Origin: Streptomyces sp. NBC_00433
Lineage (GTDB): Bacteria > Actinomycetota > Actinomycetes > Streptomycetales > Streptomycetaceae
Direction: 5' to 3'
NCBI GenBank assembly: GCA_036015235.1
Contig: CP107926.1
Coordinates: forward strand, 1,116,001-1,180,000
DNA length: 64,000 bases
Positions 63,159 to 64,000 of the stretch are shown piece after piece. How positions within the stretch are numbered: the first letter of the stretch is position 1; each line of letters opens with the position of its first letter. The notes below the pieces were generated by a model. It searched no databases. It was not told the DNA's origin and saw nothing but the letters and a program-made list of their open reading frames with translations. The translations under genes were made by a program, and so were the position numbers.

Positions 63159-64000
63159 TCAGGCAGCGGGAAAGATCGTGACTTTGACGTGCTTCATGAT
63201 CGGCTGATCGCTCTGCTCGCTGTGGTCGACGAGCGCGCACAGCACGTTCATCTCGGGCATGTAGCCCGCCGCGCACCCGCGCGGGATGTCGTAGGGGACG
63301 GCCAGATAGCCCTTGAGACGGCGCCGGCTGCCGTCCTTCGCCGTGCTCGTGATGTCGACGGGCGCGAGGTCGCCGATCCCCCGCTCGCGCATGTCCGCCC
63401 TGTTCATGAACACCAGCGTGCGCAGGTTCCTGACCCCTCGGTAGCGGTCGTTGTCGGAGTAGATCGTGGTGTTCCACTGGTCGTGCGAGCGCATCGTGCC
63501 CAGCGCCAGGGTGCCGGGGGCGGGCACGACGTCGGGCAGCGGGGCGCACGAGAACTCGGCGCGCTGCGACGGGGTCTCGAAGACCAGCTCGCGGGCCGGC
63601 TGCTTGATGCGGAATCCCAGCGGGAGGCGTACGCGGCGGTTGAAGTCCTCGAAGCCGTCGAGGACCCGGGCCATGGTGTCGCGGATGCGGTCGTAGTCCT
63701 CGACGTACCACTGCCAGGGCGTCGAGGTCTCCGGCAAGGCGGCCCTGGCGATGCCCGCGATGATGGCCGGCTCGGACAGCAGGTCCTTCGAGGCGGGGCG
63801 CCTCATGCCGACCGACAGATGGACCATGCTCATCGAGTCCTCGACGGACATGCTCTGGACGCCCTTGCGCTGGTGGTCCTTCTCGGTGCGGCCCAGACAC
63901 GGCAGGATGAGCGCCCGGCGGCCGTGGACGAGATGGCTGCGGTTCAGCTTGGTGCTCACCTGCACGGTGAGGTCGCACGTGCGCAGCGCTTCGTAGGTGA
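63159..64000 (-). CDS. C-terminal part of YdeP/FdhF-like molybdopterin oxidoreductase (5' end outside window)
   Basis: The frame is open from the right edge (…YEALRTCDLTVQVSTKLNRS) to the stop, about 280 residues. LILPCLGRTEKDHQ, PWQWYVEDYDRIRDTMARVL, TLALGTMRSHDQWNTTIYSD, NDRYRGVRNLRTLVFMNRAD, LKGYLAVPYDIPRGCAAGYM and PEMNVLCALVDHSEQSDQP match the C-terminal molybdopterin-dinucleotide-binding half of the FdhF/YdeP family. In the full protein (about 750 residues) the catalytic Sec/Cys site lies N-terminal, outside the window. The family reduces or oxidises small substrates; YdeP is linked to acid stress in E. coli. Confidence 0.9.
   Translation of the reverse strand, partial: TYEALRTCDLTVQVSTKLNRSHLVHGRRALILPCLGRTEKDHQRKGVQSMSVEDSMSMVHLSVGMRRPASKDLLSEPAIIAGIARAALPETSTPWQWYVEDYDRIRDTMARVLDGFEDFNRRVRLPLGFRIKQPARELVFETPSQRAEFSCAPLPDVVPAPGTLALGTMRSHDQWNTTIYSDNDRYRGVRNLRTLVFMNRADMRERGIGDLAPVDITSTAKDGSRRRLKGYLAVPYDIPRGCAAGYMPEMNVLCALVDHSEQSDQPIMKHVKVTIFPAA

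Noticed and set aside
1..64000. tRNA, rRNA, riboswitch or integrase/attachment-site signals
   Set aside because: None was recognised on reading both strands; the duplicated BELL/NLR loci therefore cannot be tied to a tRNA-integrated element within this window.

Overview
The window is chromosomal DNA of a Streptomyces-like actinomycete. It is very G+C-rich with strong third-position G/C, GTG starts are common, and stop/start overlaps (ATGA, GTGA) are frequent. It carries one-component TetR, MarR and LAL regulators, PknB-type kinases with one membrane helix, and TTA codons confined to a few genes. No tRNA, rRNA, CRISPR array or intact insertion sequence was found. The first gene runs off the left edge and the last off the right edge.

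Layout. 0-7.8 kb: end of an arsenate-reductase/LMW-phosphatase-like gene, an isochorismatase-fold hydrolase, an MFS exporter coupled to its TetR regulator, a secreted repeat protein behind a promoter with a LacI-type palindrome, a Ser/Thr kinase, a MITE-like element, a RibD/DHFR-like reductase and a YceI protein. 7.9-15.3 kb: two neighbouring copies of a two-gene system. Each has a small helical protein ending in a RHIM-like motif, followed by an NB-ARC/TPR (NLR-type) ATPase beginning with a matching motif. This is the architecture of bacterial amyloid-signalling BELL/NLR (BASS3) pairs. Copy 1 (7972-10772) is intact. Copy 2 (13799-15275) has lost its N-terminal helix, the middle of the NB-ARC domain and most of the TPRs, and abuts a gutted SDR gene. 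An alpha/beta hydrolase and a second kinase lie between the copies. 15.5-16.6 kb: an old yellow enzyme.

16.6-33.2 kb is a compact natural-product locus: DrrAB-like ABC exporter, stand-alone condensation protein, and divergently a tightly coupled operon of KAS III, ATP-grasp ligase, PLP decarboxylase, ACP, catalytically dead KAS-like protein, acyl-CoA-dehydrogenase C-domain-like protein, acyl-CoA dehydrogenase, AcpS-type phosphopantetheinyl transferase and O-carbamoyltransferase. A LAL regulator with two TTA codons follows. The most economical reading is that an amino acid is loaded on the ACP, decarboxylated to an omega-aminoacyl-ACP, oxidised, joined to a second acyl unit by a hetero-ketosynthase, amidated, carbamoylated and exported. 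I cannot match it to a known product.

33-51 kb is a stress and redox region: two PYROXD2/phytoene-desaturase-like flavoproteins, a GCS2 carboxylate-amine ligase, a 39-residue membrane microprotein, a 1522-residue P-type ATPase, a zinc alcohol dehydrogenase, an SRPBCC protein, a FAD-Rieske fusion, a large-subunit catalase, a CGNR zinc-finger regulator, and an SDR/TetR divergent pair. 52-60 kb: an unknown polytopic membrane protein and a three-gene set (GCS2 fused to a circularly permuted ATP-grasp, asparagine synthase, S9 peptidase) suggestive of a small-peptide or amide pathway. 60-64 kb: a secreted RlpA-like protein, a MarR repressor with a near-perfect operator, a P-loop ATPase with a predicted leaderless mRNA, and the C-terminal part of a YdeP/FdhF-like molybdopterin oxidoreductase.
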